From Pelodictyon luteolum (GTDB lineage Bacteria > Bacteroidota > Chlorobiia > Chlorobiales > Chlorobiaceae): a stretch of 60,734 bases of DNA. A program made the position numbers and the translations under genes. The DNA lies in the NCBI RefSeq assembly GCF_001622165.1, contig NZ_LVWG01000003.1, positions 1-60,734 of the forward strand, written 5' to 3'. Under the pieces are notes generated by a model. The model was not told the origin of the DNA and made no database searches. It saw nothing but the letters and a program-made list of their open reading frames with translations. Positions 9,940-18,529 of this stretch are shown one piece after another; the stretch's first letter is position 1, and the number at the start of each line of letters is the position of its first letter.

Positions 9940-10521
9940 ATGAGGACACCGAACATTCTGCTTGCATCGCAGTCGCCGAGGCGTCGCGAACTCTTAGCCC
10001 TCTTGGCCATTCCTTTCACGGCTGTAAGGGTTGATACGCCTGAACAGTTCGAATGCGCTGCCTCTCTTGAAGAGAACGTGCGGAGGATAGCGGAAGAAAA
10101 AGCTCGGGAGGCGCGGCGTCTCTACCCCGAAGAATCCAGCTCTTCCATCATCCTCAGCGCCGACACAGTGGTCGAACACGACGGGCTGATCCTGCAGAAA
10201 CCACAGGGAGAGGAGGAGGCCCTTGCCATGCTCCAAAGCCTCCAGGGACGAACCCACTCTGTCCACACGGGGTATGCGCTTCTCTACGGAGAACGGAAGC
10301 ATACCGCCATGGCAACCACCCGGGTCACATTCAACGCAATGCCGAAGAGGGAGATCATGCGCTACATCGCCACAGGAAGCCCCTTTGACAAGGCGGGGGC
10401 CTACGGCATCCAGGACCCGGTGATGGCCTCCTATGTCAGTGGGATAGAGGGATGCTACTACAATGTTGTCGGCCTGCCGCTCTCAGCGGTATGGACGGCC
10501 ATTCAGAAAATGGTTGTTTAA
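9940..10521 (+). CDS. maf: Maf family nucleoside triphosphate pyrophosphatase
   Basis: This 193-residue protein hydrolyses non-canonical or modified nucleoside triphosphates and is linked to septum formation. The N-terminal LASQSPRRRELL motif and the central ILSADTVVEHDG motif with the catalytic Asp are diagnostic. FDKAGAYGIQDP near residue 150 is also characteristic. The AGGAGG ribosome site abuts the ATG with almost no spacer, which is unusual, so initiation may depend on coupling to the symporter 7 bp upstream. miaA follows 25 bp downstream. Confidence 0.93.
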   Translation: MRTPNILLASQSPRRRELLALLAIPFTAVRVDTPEQFECAASLEENVRRIAEEKAREARRLYPEESSSSIILSADTVVEHDGLILQKPQGEEEALAMLQSLQGRTHSVHTGYALLYGERKHTAMATTRVTFNAMPKREIMRYIATGSPFDKAGAYGIQDPVMASYVSGIEGCYYNVVGLPLSAVWTAIQKMVV

Positions 10522-10546
10522 GGCCGTGGGAAGAGGCTCTGGAAAC

Positions 10547-11470
10547 ATGACGGTACCGGTCATCACCGGACCGACGGCGTCCGGCAAGTCGGCCCTCGCC
10601 CACCGGCTCGCCCTTGAAACCGGTGCGGAGATCCTCTCCGCCGACTCCCGCCAGGTCTACCGTGAACTCACCATCGGCTCGGCCAAGCCCTCCCGGGAGA
10701 TGCTCCAGGAGGTAGCGTACCACTTCATCAACGAAAGAGCAATCACGGAGCCCTTCAGCGCCGGCGCGTTCGCCCTTGAAGCCACAGCACGCATCCGGGA
10801 GATCAAGAGGCGCGGCAAACGGGTCATTGTGGCCGGAGGGTCGGCGCTGTACCTGGAGGGGCTCATTAGTCCCTTTGCCGAACTCCCCCCCCAAAACGCA
10901 GAAATCCGCCGGAAGCTCAGCGAGCAACTGGCGGACCTCGGAGGCGAACTCCTGTATGAACGACTCAAACAGCTGGACCCGGAACAGGCCGAAACGCTTG
11001 ACCCGACAAAAACCCACCGCCTGCTCCGCAGCCTCGAAATCATTGAGATCTCGGGGAGGACCGTAACGGAACTGCAGGCAAAAAAGAGCGGAGAGCCGTC
11101 CCCCCCGAGTTCGCTGCACTTCAAAACCTTTGCGATAGATATTCCCCGGGAAGAACTCTACCGGCAGATCAACCGGCGCACGGAATCGATGATGGAGGAA
11201 GGGCTCCTCATTGAGGCTGAACAGCTCTGGAAGCGGTACCGGATCGAAATTGAAAACAAGTCACTGCCGGCACTTCTCACCGTCGGCTATCAGGAACTCT
11301 TCGACCACTTCAGGGGCCTTACAACCCTTGACGAGGCCATTACCCTCATCCAGCAGCATACCCGTAACTACGCCAAGCGCCAGCTGACCTTCATGCGCAA
11401 CCGAATGCAGTGCATATGGCTGCGAACCCCCGTGACGACGGAGACACTGAAGAAGTGCATGGAAGCATAA
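10547..11470 (+). CDS. miaA: tRNA dimethylallyltransferase
   Basis: The 307-residue enzyme transfers dimethylallyl to A37 of tRNAs reading UNN codons. The P-loop TGPTASGKSALA (about residues 6-17) and SADSRQVYRELTIGSAKP (about 35-52), which contacts DMAPP and tRNA, are diagnostic. GSALYLEGLISP is conserved further on. The start is set at ATG 10547 because family homology begins at MTVPVITGPTASGKS; an in-frame ATG further upstream would overlap maf. Length is normal. It is the last gene of the plus-strand run before a region of different character. Confidence 0.94.
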   Translation: MTVPVITGPTASGKSALAHRLALETGAEILSADSRQVYRELTIGSAKPSREMLQEVAYHFINERAITEPFSAGAFALEATARIREIKRRGKRVIVAGGSALYLEGLISPFAELPPQNAEIRRKLSEQLADLGGELLYERLKQLDPEQAETLDPTKTHRLLRSLEIIEISGRTVTELQAKKSGEPSPPSSLHFKTFAIDIPREELYRQINRRTESMMEEGLLIEAEQLWKRYRIEIENKSLPALLTVGYQELFDHFRGLTTLDEAITLIQQHTRNYAKRQLTFMRNRMQCIWLRTPVTTETLKKCMEA

Positions 11471-11822
11471 AAAGTGTGCCCCATCAGCTTGCCCGCCCCC
11501 AAACCCTGCATCACTCCCGCAACGACGCCAGGCACTAGCTGACACAAACACGCAACCGATCGCCGGCCCATCTTGCGACAGCTTCTCCCTCGCTCAATTG
11601 ATGAACATGAACCATAACAAGCTACGCCGTCGGTATCCGAAGGCATAGTAGGATACGGTCAAGATACTTGAGATGCATGCACATCAAAAGGGATTAAGGC
11701 GGATTAAGGGGCCCATCCGGTTCTTTTCTCTCTGTAAGCCGATCAGTTCTCCCTTAAGCTTTTGCTCCCGGTCGTTAAACCGGGAGCGTATGCAGGGATA
11801 CTCAGCGCGCCATTGGTGGATG
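11471..11822. other. Intergenic 350 bp between miaA and a foreign-looking block
   Basis: No gene is supported here. The segment contains a perfect 9-bp hairpin at 11764-11787 (GCTCCCGGT, loop CGTTAA, ACCGGGAGC) without a T-run. It also has a short repeated GGATTAAGG motif near 11690-11710. It marks the left edge of the minus-strand block that extends to about 17.7 kb. Confidence 0.5.
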
Positions 11823-12452
11823 TCAACGCTTCTTTTTACTGTTCCTTTCTCCGGAATCCTGTTGCCCATCACCCGTATCACCCTTTTCCGTCTGGCTATC
11901 TGACGGCTGCCCCTCGCCTGCGTCACCCTGTTCCGACTGGCTTTCCGACTGCTGGCCTGGTTCAGAAGATGACTTTTCGTTTACGAGCGTCTTTTTATCG
12001 ACATCAAGGGTCTTTTTGTCTACATCGGGCGCAGACGCGTCATCCGGAGTGCTATTAGAAGATGATGACTTTTCGATGACGAGCGTCTTTTTATCCACAT
12101 CCGGTGCAGACGGGTCAGCCGAAACGCCTTCGCTGGAAGTAGACTTTTCGATGACAAAGGTTTTTTTATCAACATCTGGAGCAGATGGCGCAGCTGGCGC
12201 ATCTGGTGCCGCAGGTGCTGCTGGAGCAGCAGGCGCTGTTGGAACAGTTGGTACGACAGGTGCAGGTGGAACAACAATCTGAGGAATGGAGCTTATAACG
12301 CTAGCGACCGTTGAGGCAACGACTGAAACCGTTGACTGTGCAGCGACATCAGACACATTACCAGTTCCTACGGCACCGGCATCCACCGCAAAACCAGACA
12401 ACAAGAGAGATCCGACCACAGGTATCACTCCAGATACAGCAATGCTTCTCAT
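11823..12452 (-). CDS. Exported repeat-rich hypothetical protein (DVDKKT repeats)
   Basis: The 209-residue product is unrecognised. The start is ATG 12452, preceded by an AGGGAG site. The first 30 residues or so (MRSIAVSGVIPVVGSLLLSG) look like a signal peptide. Pro/Ala repeats (AAPAAPAAP) lead into three copies of a unit reading SAPDVDKKT-VIEKSSSS, with a shortened fourth DVDKKT. A Gln/Ser/Glu/Asp/Gly-rich tail then ends in basic NSKKKR. It is highly charged, low in complexity and probably disordered or surface-exposed. It lies 19 bp after the stop of the barrel-like gene and is probably cotranscribed with it. Confidence 0.65.
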   Translation of the reverse strand: MRSIAVSGVIPVVGSLLLSGFAVDAGAVGTGNVSDVAAQSTVSVVASTVASVISSIPQIVVPPAPVVPTVPTAPAAPAAPAAPDAPAAPSAPDVDKKTFVIEKSTSSEGVSADPSAPDVDKKTLVIEKSSSSNSTPDDASAPDVDKKTLDVDKKTLVNEKSSSEPGQQSESQSEQGDAGEGQPSDSQTEKGDTGDGQQDSGERNSKKKR

Positions 12453-12471
12453 TACATTCTCCCTAAAAAGT

Positions 12472-13254
12472 TTAAAGCTTATATCCCGTGCCCAAAGCAA
12501 ATACCATCCGCGGCCCATCACCTGAATTTTCCGTCAAGTCCGCCACACCGATTGTTGTCACAATAGGGATACCGGAGAAAATCACTGTTTTTGCGATGCC
12601 TGCGTTCAGATTCAACCCGTTCCAGTCGGCAACCAGATTGAACGAATCTGCTACCTCATATGCTACATTGGTAAACACGTACGTACCATACTTCCCCTTC
12701 CCGGAAGCAACGTCCATAGGACTTTTTTCTCCAAACCTGTTCGTACCGACACCAACACTGTAATGGAGTTTTGACTTACCGGTTTTGGGGTTTACGAAGG
12801 TATCAGACTGAATGCCCTGGCTATATACTACATAATAACTCTCAGTAGCATCACCCCCATCGGTCAGCATGATGCTCTCCACACCAATGCCTATTCCCAT
12901 AGCCTTGCCAATTTCACGCGATAAATGCAAGCCCAACGAGTACTCCTTCCACTCGCTGATATCGACCGATACAAATGCGACCTGCAGGCCGACATTCTTC
13001 TGTGGATCACCAACTCCAAACCCGAAAACAGCAGCGCCATCGGTCTTGTCAGAGTATGGGGCGGGGGTTGTGCCGCCGATACCCATGAACAAGACATTAT
13101 CCGAAGCTCCCCATGCCACCGGGGTGGTAACGGATTTTCCATGGTAATTCGGAAGATATGATGGCGGAGTCAGTTCTGCAGCACCCGCCGCAGATGGAAT
13201 CATTACCGCAAGTATCGCCACAGCGGCATTGGTGAAATACCGGAAACGCTTCAT
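12472..13254 (-). CDS. Exported barrel-like hypothetical protein
   Basis: This 260-residue protein has a classic signal peptide (FTNAAVAILAVMIPSAAGAA, about residues 7-26). The mature part shows alternating hydrophobic/polar strands rich in Gly, Tyr and Phe (for example VGLQVAFVSVDISEWKEYSLG) and ends in GTGYKL. This suggests a small outer-membrane beta-barrel, although the terminal residue is Leu rather than the common Phe. The family is not recognised. It is followed 19 bp later by the repeat-rich exported protein, suggesting that the two act together at the cell envelope. Confidence 0.7.
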   Translation of the reverse strand: MKRFRYFTNAAVAILAVMIPSAAGAAELTPPSYLPNYHGKSVTTPVAWGASDNVLFMGIGGTTPAPYSDKTDGAAVFGFGVGDPQKNVGLQVAFVSVDISEWKEYSLGLHLSREIGKAMGIGIGVESIMLTDGGDATESYYVVYSQGIQSDTFVNPKTGKSKLHYSVGVGTNRFGEKSPMDVASGKGKYGTYVFTNVAYEVADSFNLVADWNGLNLNAGIAKTVIFSGIPIVTTIGVADLTENSGDGPRMVFALGTGYKL

Positions 13255-13449
13255 TAGGGGGTGGGGTAGGATTTGTTTAACACAAGGTTAACTGTGGGAG
13301 AACCCTTCTCTTGTAAAAGAATACAGAATACATACGGAGGTCGCAACACCCTATGGAATGCCAATGTACACCCCATATACTGCGCTCATCACAAGAGCCC
13401 TCACCCAAAGTCGACACTGGCAAGCCAGCCGTATGAGGGAGGGCTGCAT

Positions 13450-13824
13450 TCATGAACCCGGCCGAGTTCCCCTGTAACTCCAGCACAGGCTGACGTAGCG
13501 CCTCCAGAAGAAAAGCAGGATCACCCCAACAGCAATGCCGGCACTATCAGCAAGAAGATCAAGCACTGTTGCGTGATGGTACGGAACATACAACTGCGCG
13601 ACCTCGATTGCCACACCATAGAAAATGAGGCCCAGAACCATCAACCATGTCTTTATCTGCCACCATACCGAAAACCCTATAGCCAAAACAGCAAATGCAA
13701 GAAGATGTGCCCATTTGTCATTCAAGCCATCAGCAAGCGGCACCTCACCTTTTTGAGCAAGAGCAACCATGAAAAGACAGACCAGCATACCCAAAGTGAC
13801 CACCCGCCCTGCAATCTTAACCAT
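13450..13824 (-). CDS. VanZ-like family membrane protein
   Basis: The 124-residue protein has about four hydrophobic segments. It carries the VanZ-like pattern DKWAHLLAFAVLAIG (about 36-50), then EVAQLYVPYHHATVLDLLAD (about 73-92) and a last transmembrane helix. VanZ confers low-level teicoplanin resistance in enterococci, but most homologues have no known function, and the resistance role should not be assumed. It stands alone between the exported pair and the FISUMP genes on the same strand. Confidence 0.8.
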   Translation of the reverse strand: MVKIAGRVVTLGMLVCLFMVALAQKGEVPLADGLNDKWAHLLAFAVLAIGFSVWWQIKTWLMVLGLIFYGVAIEVAQLYVPYHHATVLDLLADSAGIAVGVILLFFWRRYVSLCWSYRGTRPGS

Positions 13825-13952
13825 AGCCCCTCAGCTTACCGGCTTTCGTTGTGTCGAAATGACGATTCGATTTTTCTTTCTGCAGCATCACCCAGACAGA
13901 GCCGGTTATCGGGACAGCAGTGATTCAAAATACAATGTAAATGGTGAACCAA

Positions 13953-13988
13953 TGAAAACAAAGAACGGAGGGTGTGTACCCTCCGTTC
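13953..13988 (-). terminator. Perfect 11-bp hairpin with T-rich tail after the FISUMP genes
   Basis: On the minus strand the stem GAACGGAGGGT / ACCCTCCGTTC with a 4-nt loop is followed by TTTGTTTTC. It starts 28 bp beyond the stop of the downstream FISUMP gene and works as a rho-independent terminator on paper. Its short stem with a tetraloop just after a C-type-lectin-like gene also recalls the hairpins found downstream of diversity-generating retroelement targets; see findings. Confidence 0.7.
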
Positions 13989-14016
13989 AGACTGAAGCCA
14001 TGTCAACAGCAGTAAA

Positions 14017-14658
14017 CTATCGAACACACCGCACCGAAAAACCACTGCCGATAGCGCCGCCAAGCCGGTGGATGGCAATATCAAAATATCCCAGCATATA
14101 AATCCACGCTGAATACTGTGAGGCCATGGTCGCTGACCAGAAATAGGCATAGGTATTACGATGTGCATCAATACCGTACATATCGCGCATCCCTGCGGGC
14201 AATGCTGAAAATCCCGAGGCATTGCTCGATCTGGCGCTCGGGCTCATCCAGAGATCATTGCCTTCCATCTTGAGAGCCGTACCGCAATACTCAGCTCCGC
14301 CCGAAGATGCAATCAACTGCTGCCAGTCGTCATCAGATGGCAGGCGCCAGCTTCGAGGAGCCAGCCCGCGGGGATCAATAAGAGCATACCAGTTATAGAG
14401 GGCACCAAAATCCGTACCACCGTCATCTTCGTGACCCGTATACCGGCACATGGCCGGAATCGCATTCCGCGCACAATGCTCCCACTCACGACCCTCCTGC
14501 ACCAGATTGATGGAATCACCGTTGAGGAATGTGCCGACATCAAGGTTCCCGGCCATCCATTCCTGCCCGCCAATCTGAACCGAATGGAACCTATCCTCAG
14601 CTGAAGGATTTCTCAGCCCTGCAGTATTTTCGTGTTCATTCTTTGCGTTTTCATTCAT
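14017..14658 (-). CDS. FISUMP-domain protein (second of tandem pair)
   Basis: The 213-residue protein has a Fibrobacter-succinogenes-major-paralogous (FISUMP, Fib_succ_major) domain. It starts at about residue 28 (VQIGGQEWMAGNLDVGTFLNG), contains YNWYALIDPRGLAPRSWRLP, and ends with YFWSATMASQYSAWIYM and GSGFSVRCVR. This fold is related to C-type lectin and sulfatase-modifying domains, and members are common on surfaces. No signal peptide is visible, which is odd. The ATG overlaps the stop of the paralogue upstream by 4 bp, so the two are translationally coupled. Roughly half of the aligned core residues match between the two copies by eye. Function unknown. Confidence 0.8.
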   Translation of the reverse strand: MNENAKNEHENTAGLRNPSAEDRFHSVQIGGQEWMAGNLDVGTFLNGDSINLVQEGREWEHCARNAIPAMCRYTGHEDDGGTDFGALYNWYALIDPRGLAPRSWRLPSDDDWQQLIASSGGAEYCGTALKMEGNDLWMSPSARSSNASGFSALPAGMRDMYGIDAHRNTYAYFWSATMASQYSAWIYMLGYFDIAIHRLGGAIGSGFSVRCVR

Positions 14659-15344
14659 ATGCCTTCTCCGATGTCAAGAAACTCAAGAGGTCGCCCCTGC
14701 GAAATATCCCTGACGCAGCGCACCGACATGGCAGAACCAACCACTGAGGCAAGGCGCTGAACGCTCGTTTCCGAGTACCCGAACCTCCTGCACCAGGCAA
14801 AGTTTTTGCGACAAAATGTTGACGACCAGTAATACCCGTAGGAACGAAGGAAATGATATACGCCATACATATCACGATAACCGCCGGCAAGCGCTCCGAA
14901 CCCGACCATGTCATGCGCGTTATAATTAGGCGATTTCCATAACGGCGTCTTCTTCATCTTCAGCACGATACCGGCGTACCTGTCGCCGCCGACAGCATCA
15001 ATCAAGGCATTCCAGTCCTGATCGGCTGGAACACGCCACCCTTCCGGGGCCAACCCCCGCGGATCAGTAACGGCATACCAGTTATACAGGCAGCCATATA
15101 ATCCTGACAATCCCGTATCTCCGGAATAACAACACATGGCAGGCTCTCTTGCCTGGCTCCATGTATCGAAATCATTTATTACAGCAATTGGGTCGCCATT
15201 GCGAAACACTGGAACTGAAAGATTGGCAGCCATCCACTCCTGCTGCCCGATACGTACCGAACGGGTAGCCGATGCGCCCGCTTCGGCAAGAAGAACCTCA
15301 TTGAGGGTTTGAGGTTTAGGGGTATAATGAAGAAATGCAAGCAA
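14655..15344 (-). CDS. FISUMP-domain protein (first of tandem pair)
   Basis: This 229-residue paralogue of the next gene has the domain start VRIGQQEWMAANLSVPVFRNG, the core YNWYAVTDPRGLAPEGWRVP and the distal YYWSSTFCRKNFAWCRRFG ... SAMSVRCVRD. The C-terminus extends about 17 residues beyond the domain. As in its partner no signal sequence is seen; the N-terminus (MLAFLHYTPKPQTLNEV) is only mildly hydrophobic. It lies 106 bp downstream of the OmpR-type regulator on the same strand, which could control it. Confidence 0.8.
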   Translation of the reverse strand: MLAFLHYTPKPQTLNEVLLAEAGASATRSVRIGQQEWMAANLSVPVFRNGDPIAVINDFDTWSQAREPAMCCYSGDTGLSGLYGCLYNWYAVTDPRGLAPEGWRVPADQDWNALIDAVGGDRYAGIVLKMKKTPLWKSPNYNAHDMVGFGALAGGYRDMYGVYHFLRSYGYYWSSTFCRKNFAWCRRFGYSETSVQRLASVVGSAMSVRCVRDISQGRPLEFLDIGEGI

Positions 15345-15450
15345 TGCGAACTCCCTTTATCCATCATAAGAAATTGTATCACACCTGATACACCCCTTCT
15401 AACATGGAAAGGAAAACGCCATAATAAAACACATAAATTCTCACATTTTC

Positions 15451-16161
15451 TCACACCAGAGCAAGTGGCGCAGTGAATGTGTAACCGCTACCATGCGATG
15501 TTTTTATGGGGATGCCATCATCCTGGGTAATTTTCTTACGCAAGCGATACATTATCGTTTCAAGTGACCGCCTGCCATATTCGTCATTGGTATAGCCGAG
15601 CGCCCTCAGCAACTCTTCATGAGGTACCACCACGCCGATTCCGAAAGCAAGGGCCTGTACAAGAGAAAACTCCTTCGAAGTGAGTACATAACGATCCCCC
15701 ATGGGGGAAACCAGCTCCCAGGTAGAGTTTAGGAGTGTCCAGCCATGAGAAGCTACCCCATCATCCGCCCCGCTCGACATCAGCAGCCTCGATACAGCAG
15801 CTGAAAGCTCCTGAAAATCAACTGGCTTGCCAAAGTACTCGTCCGCCCCTGCATCATACCCCATGGCCCTGTCATCAATCGAGGTACGGGCAGTCAGGAT
15901 GATGATGCGCATCGAGGTGTTGAAGCGCAGGTATTTTGCCAGCACCAGGCCGTCCTGATCCGGGAGTGACAGATCAAGAATGGCCAATGCATAACCTGTC
16001 ACCCCTAGCGCGCGGTAACAGGCAAAAGCCGATCCGACGACCGTCACTACATAGCCGTCGAACCTGAGATACGCGGCCAGGCTGTCTGCAAGATCAGCAT
16101 CATCTTCCACAATCAGAATACCGCGTGATCCGTCAGAGGGAAGGGGAAAGAGTGGTACCAT
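15451..16161 (-). CDS. OmpR/PhoB-family response regulator
   Basis: The 236-residue protein has a receiver domain (about 14-130). It shows VEDDADLADS acidic residues, the phosphoacceptor Asp in LAILDLSLPDQDG (about 62), LTAR and GKPVDF with the conserved Lys. The C-terminal winged helix (about 145-232) includes SKEFSLVQAL and RRSLETIMYRLRKKI, typical of PhoB-type DNA binding. Its partner is the histidine kinase 39 bp upstream on the same strand. The FISUMP genes follow downstream and are candidate targets. Confidence 0.9.
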   Translation of the reverse strand: MVPLFPLPSDGSRGILIVEDDADLADSLAAYLRFDGYVVTVVGSAFACYRALGVTGYALAILDLSLPDQDGLVLAKYLRFNTSMRIIILTARTSIDDRAMGYDAGADEYFGKPVDFQELSAAVSRLLMSSGADDGVASHGWTLLNSTWELVSPMGDRYVLTSKEFSLVQALAFGIGVVVPHEELLRALGYTNDEYGRRSLETIMYRLRKKITQDDGIPIKTSHGSGYTFTAPLALV

Positions 16162-16200
16162 TGGTGCTACAACCTTTGTTATAAAGAAATCGGTGACAAC

Positions 16201-17676
16201 TCACGATGAAAGCGGCAAAAGCACATCAACAATGACTTTCCGGTTTTTCAGGCGCTTCAGGAACACCTGCCCGCCATGGCGTTCAACGATCTGTCGCACC
16301 ACCCATAAGCCAAGACCGGCTCCCGCGCTGCCAACGGCATTGCCTCCACGAATGAACTGTTCGAAAAGGCGCTCGGACTGTTCATGAAAGTCGGACAAGG
16401 TAACATTGCTGACACAGAGCGCCACCACCCGGTCACGAACAGCACAGCTGACCGTAACAGATGTATCCTGCGGAGAATATTTCAATGCATTGTCAAGAAG
16501 ATTATACAGTACGATATCGAACAGGCCGGCAACAGGGGAGGGTTCATCATGGTTTACGCCCATCTCGATATCTATCGTGCGGTCGGGCCATAAGAGCCTG
16601 ACTGCAGCAACCTGTTCCTGCACCAGTTGCCGTACTTCAAGTTCCGTTGCATGCCCGGGATCATCATCCCTTAAAAGACGGCTCTTTGCAAGCGACACAT
16701 CCATCAGCTCATTCAGGCGCTTCACTGCGCGCTGGATCTTGATTACAGAGGGATCTTCCGAGCGTCCCTCCTCCCGCTCAACCCGGGAAATAAGATCCAC
16801 ATTCCCCTTGATGACGGCAAGAGGTGCCCGGTAATCATGTGACACAATAGACAGAAAGGTCTCGATGCGCTGGGTAGCCGATCGCTCTGCGGCAAGTGAT
16901 ACTTCCAGCCGGGCGTTGCAGATAGAGAGCTCCTTTCTGATCTTTTCGGCAAGTGCCTCTGCCTCCAGCGCTGTCATCTTCGTATCTTCTACCCGCCTTC
17001 GCTCTGATTGCCAGAGGCGGACCACAAGGGCAGGCAATATTGAAAAAGCATGCAGCATCATTGATGCCTCCACGGCATATGTTGCAATGATGGAATCTGC
17101 GATGATGCCGATCAAATGCAAATAATAGACAAAGTAGCCACTCATGTTCAAAAGCAACACGAAAGCAGACACAAGACCTGAGAGCACCGACGGCATCATC
17201 CTGAAACTCAACCATACAAGCACAGGAATCACCCCCACAAAGATCATCATCACCACTGAGGCCACACTGCCAAAGAATACGAAGGGACTGGCGGCAAGCG
17301 TCAGGAGGGCCAGGAAAGCCAGGAGGCGGAAGTACCTCCAAACCAGTGCCGTCATCTTCTCCTGAAACAGCTCAGCAATAAAGAGAGTGAATGCCAAAAG
17401 CAGAAAGCCAAGACTGGCCCGCAGCATGAGGGCGCTATAGGGCCTTAACCAATCAGGAAAGAAAAACGCATCCATGCCGGTAATGATCACGAGCGACAAG
17501 AAGATGCTAAGAACATAGAGTGCAAAAAACAGAAAATACCGCGATCTGCTGGAAAAGAACAGGATCAGGCTGACCAGAAACAGGATCAAGGTGGCACCGA
17601 AAAAGGCTGAAAGCCATACAATATAACGATCAGTACTGGAACTGAGGGCCGTCGAAGTATACACACTGCCCTGCAA
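16201..17676 (-). CDS. 7TMR-DISM-type histidine kinase lacking its sensor domain (5'-truncated)
   Basis: The 491-residue frame begins with the end of a 7TMR-DISM extracellular domain and seven hydrophobic helices (about residues 18-215). Then come a linker coiled coil, a HisKA H-box SIVSHDYRAPLAVIKG (about 277) and an HATPase with N-box LLDNALKYSPQ and G-box GAGLGLWVVRQIV. Only a TTG at 17676 is available as start. The same frame continues upstream through LWLRLAGINTIALQGSVY, which looks like the last strand of the missing extracellular domain, and then hits a stop. About 150-200 N-terminal residues and any signal peptide are absent. The gene abuts a DUF481 gene truncated from the other side. 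Probably a pseudogene or a signal-blind kinase. Confidence 0.8.
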   Translation of the reverse strand: MQGSVYTSTALSSSTDRYIVWLSAFFGATLILFLVSLILFFSSRSRYFLFFALYVLSIFLSLVIITGMDAFFFPDWLRPYSALMLRASLGFLLLAFTLFIAELFQEKMTALVWRYFRLLAFLALLTLAASPFVFFGSVASVVMMIFVGVIPVLVWLSFRMMPSVLSGLVSAFVLLLNMSGYFVYYLHLIGIIADSIIATYAVEASMMLHAFSILPALVVRLWQSERRRVEDTKMTALEAEALAEKIRKELSICNARLEVSLAAERSATQRIETFLSIVSHDYRAPLAVIKGNVDLISRVEREEGRSEDPSVIKIQRAVKRLNELMDVSLAKSRLLRDDDPGHATELEVRQLVQEQVAAVRLLWPDRTIDIEMGVNHDEPSPVAGLFDIVLYNLLDNALKYSPQDTSVTVSCAVRDRVVALCVSNVTLSDFHEQSERLFEQFIRGGNAVGSAGAGLGLWVVRQIVERHGGQVFLKRLKNRKVIVDVLLPLSS

Positions 17677-17720
17677 AGCAATCGTGTTGATGCCTGCCAG
17701 ACGGAGCCACAGAGAAACCC

Positions 17721-18482
17721 ATGCGCATCCTTCTGGAAGACGGCAGGATCATGGAGTCCACCGCCCTCGTGCAGGCCGATCTGCTGCCGGTGCAGCAGAT
17801 CAACCCCGAAGCGTGGGTGACCGGCGATGGACACCTCTTCAAAGGCGAGGCCGCACTGTCGCTGAACTTAGACCGGGGCAATACGCGATCTGACGAAGCC
17901 GATGTAGACACAGCCATGGAGTGGCGGCATCTCCGCCACCGGGTAAAGCTGTCAGGTGAACTGGAGTACGACACCACGGAAAGAGAAACGACGAACGACA
18001 AATGGTACGTGCTCGCCAAATACGACCACATCGCCTCCCCTCTCCGCTACTACGGCGCGAAGGTGGACTTCAAGACCGACCGCATCGCTGGACTCGACCT
18101 CCGCTTCGCCGCCGGCCCCTATCTCGGGCTCCAGTTCATCCACACCCCCGAAACCCGCCTCAGCACCGAACTCGGAGCGGATCTGGTGAGTGAGCGGTTC
18201 ACGGCCATACCCGGCAACAACTACATGGCCGGCTCCTGGTCGCTTGACTGCAGCCACACGCTCCTTACTGACACCCTCGAGCTCTACCATCACCAGAAAG
18301 GCCTCGTGAACGTTGAGAGCCTCTCGGGTGTCATCCTCGACACCTGGACCGGCCTGAAAATCCCGATCCGGGGAGGATTCAGCACCAGTGCGGAACTCAA
18401 GGCCGAGTACAGCGGCGACGTCGGGGAAAACATCAAACCCTGGGACCTCTCCTACCGCCTGAAATTCGGGTACAACTGGTAG
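17721..18482 (+). pseudogene. DUF481 (YdiY-like) outer-membrane protein, 5'-truncated
   Basis: The 253-residue frame matches the DUF481 family of salt-induced outer-membrane barrels: FKGEAALSLNLDRGNTRSDE (strand with the NxxGNT-type motif), many amphipathic strands, and the end YRLKFGYNW with a terminal aromatic residue. Family members carry a signal peptide and an N-terminal repeat region of roughly 80-100 residues. Here homology is already in mid-domain at the first ATG (TEKPMRILLEDG reads in frame just upstream), and no signal peptide exists. The product could not be exported as it stands. The break coincides with the end of the truncated histidine kinase on the opposite strand. Confidence 0.72.
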
Positions 18483-18529
18483 GAATCACCACGAGGTGCG
18501 GCATTTTCAGCGCATAAAAAAAATTCTTT

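Noticed and set aside
11764-11787. Terminator for the repeat-rich exported protein gene
   Set aside because: A perfect stem is present, but no T-run follows on either strand, so it is listed only as a hairpin in the intergenic region.
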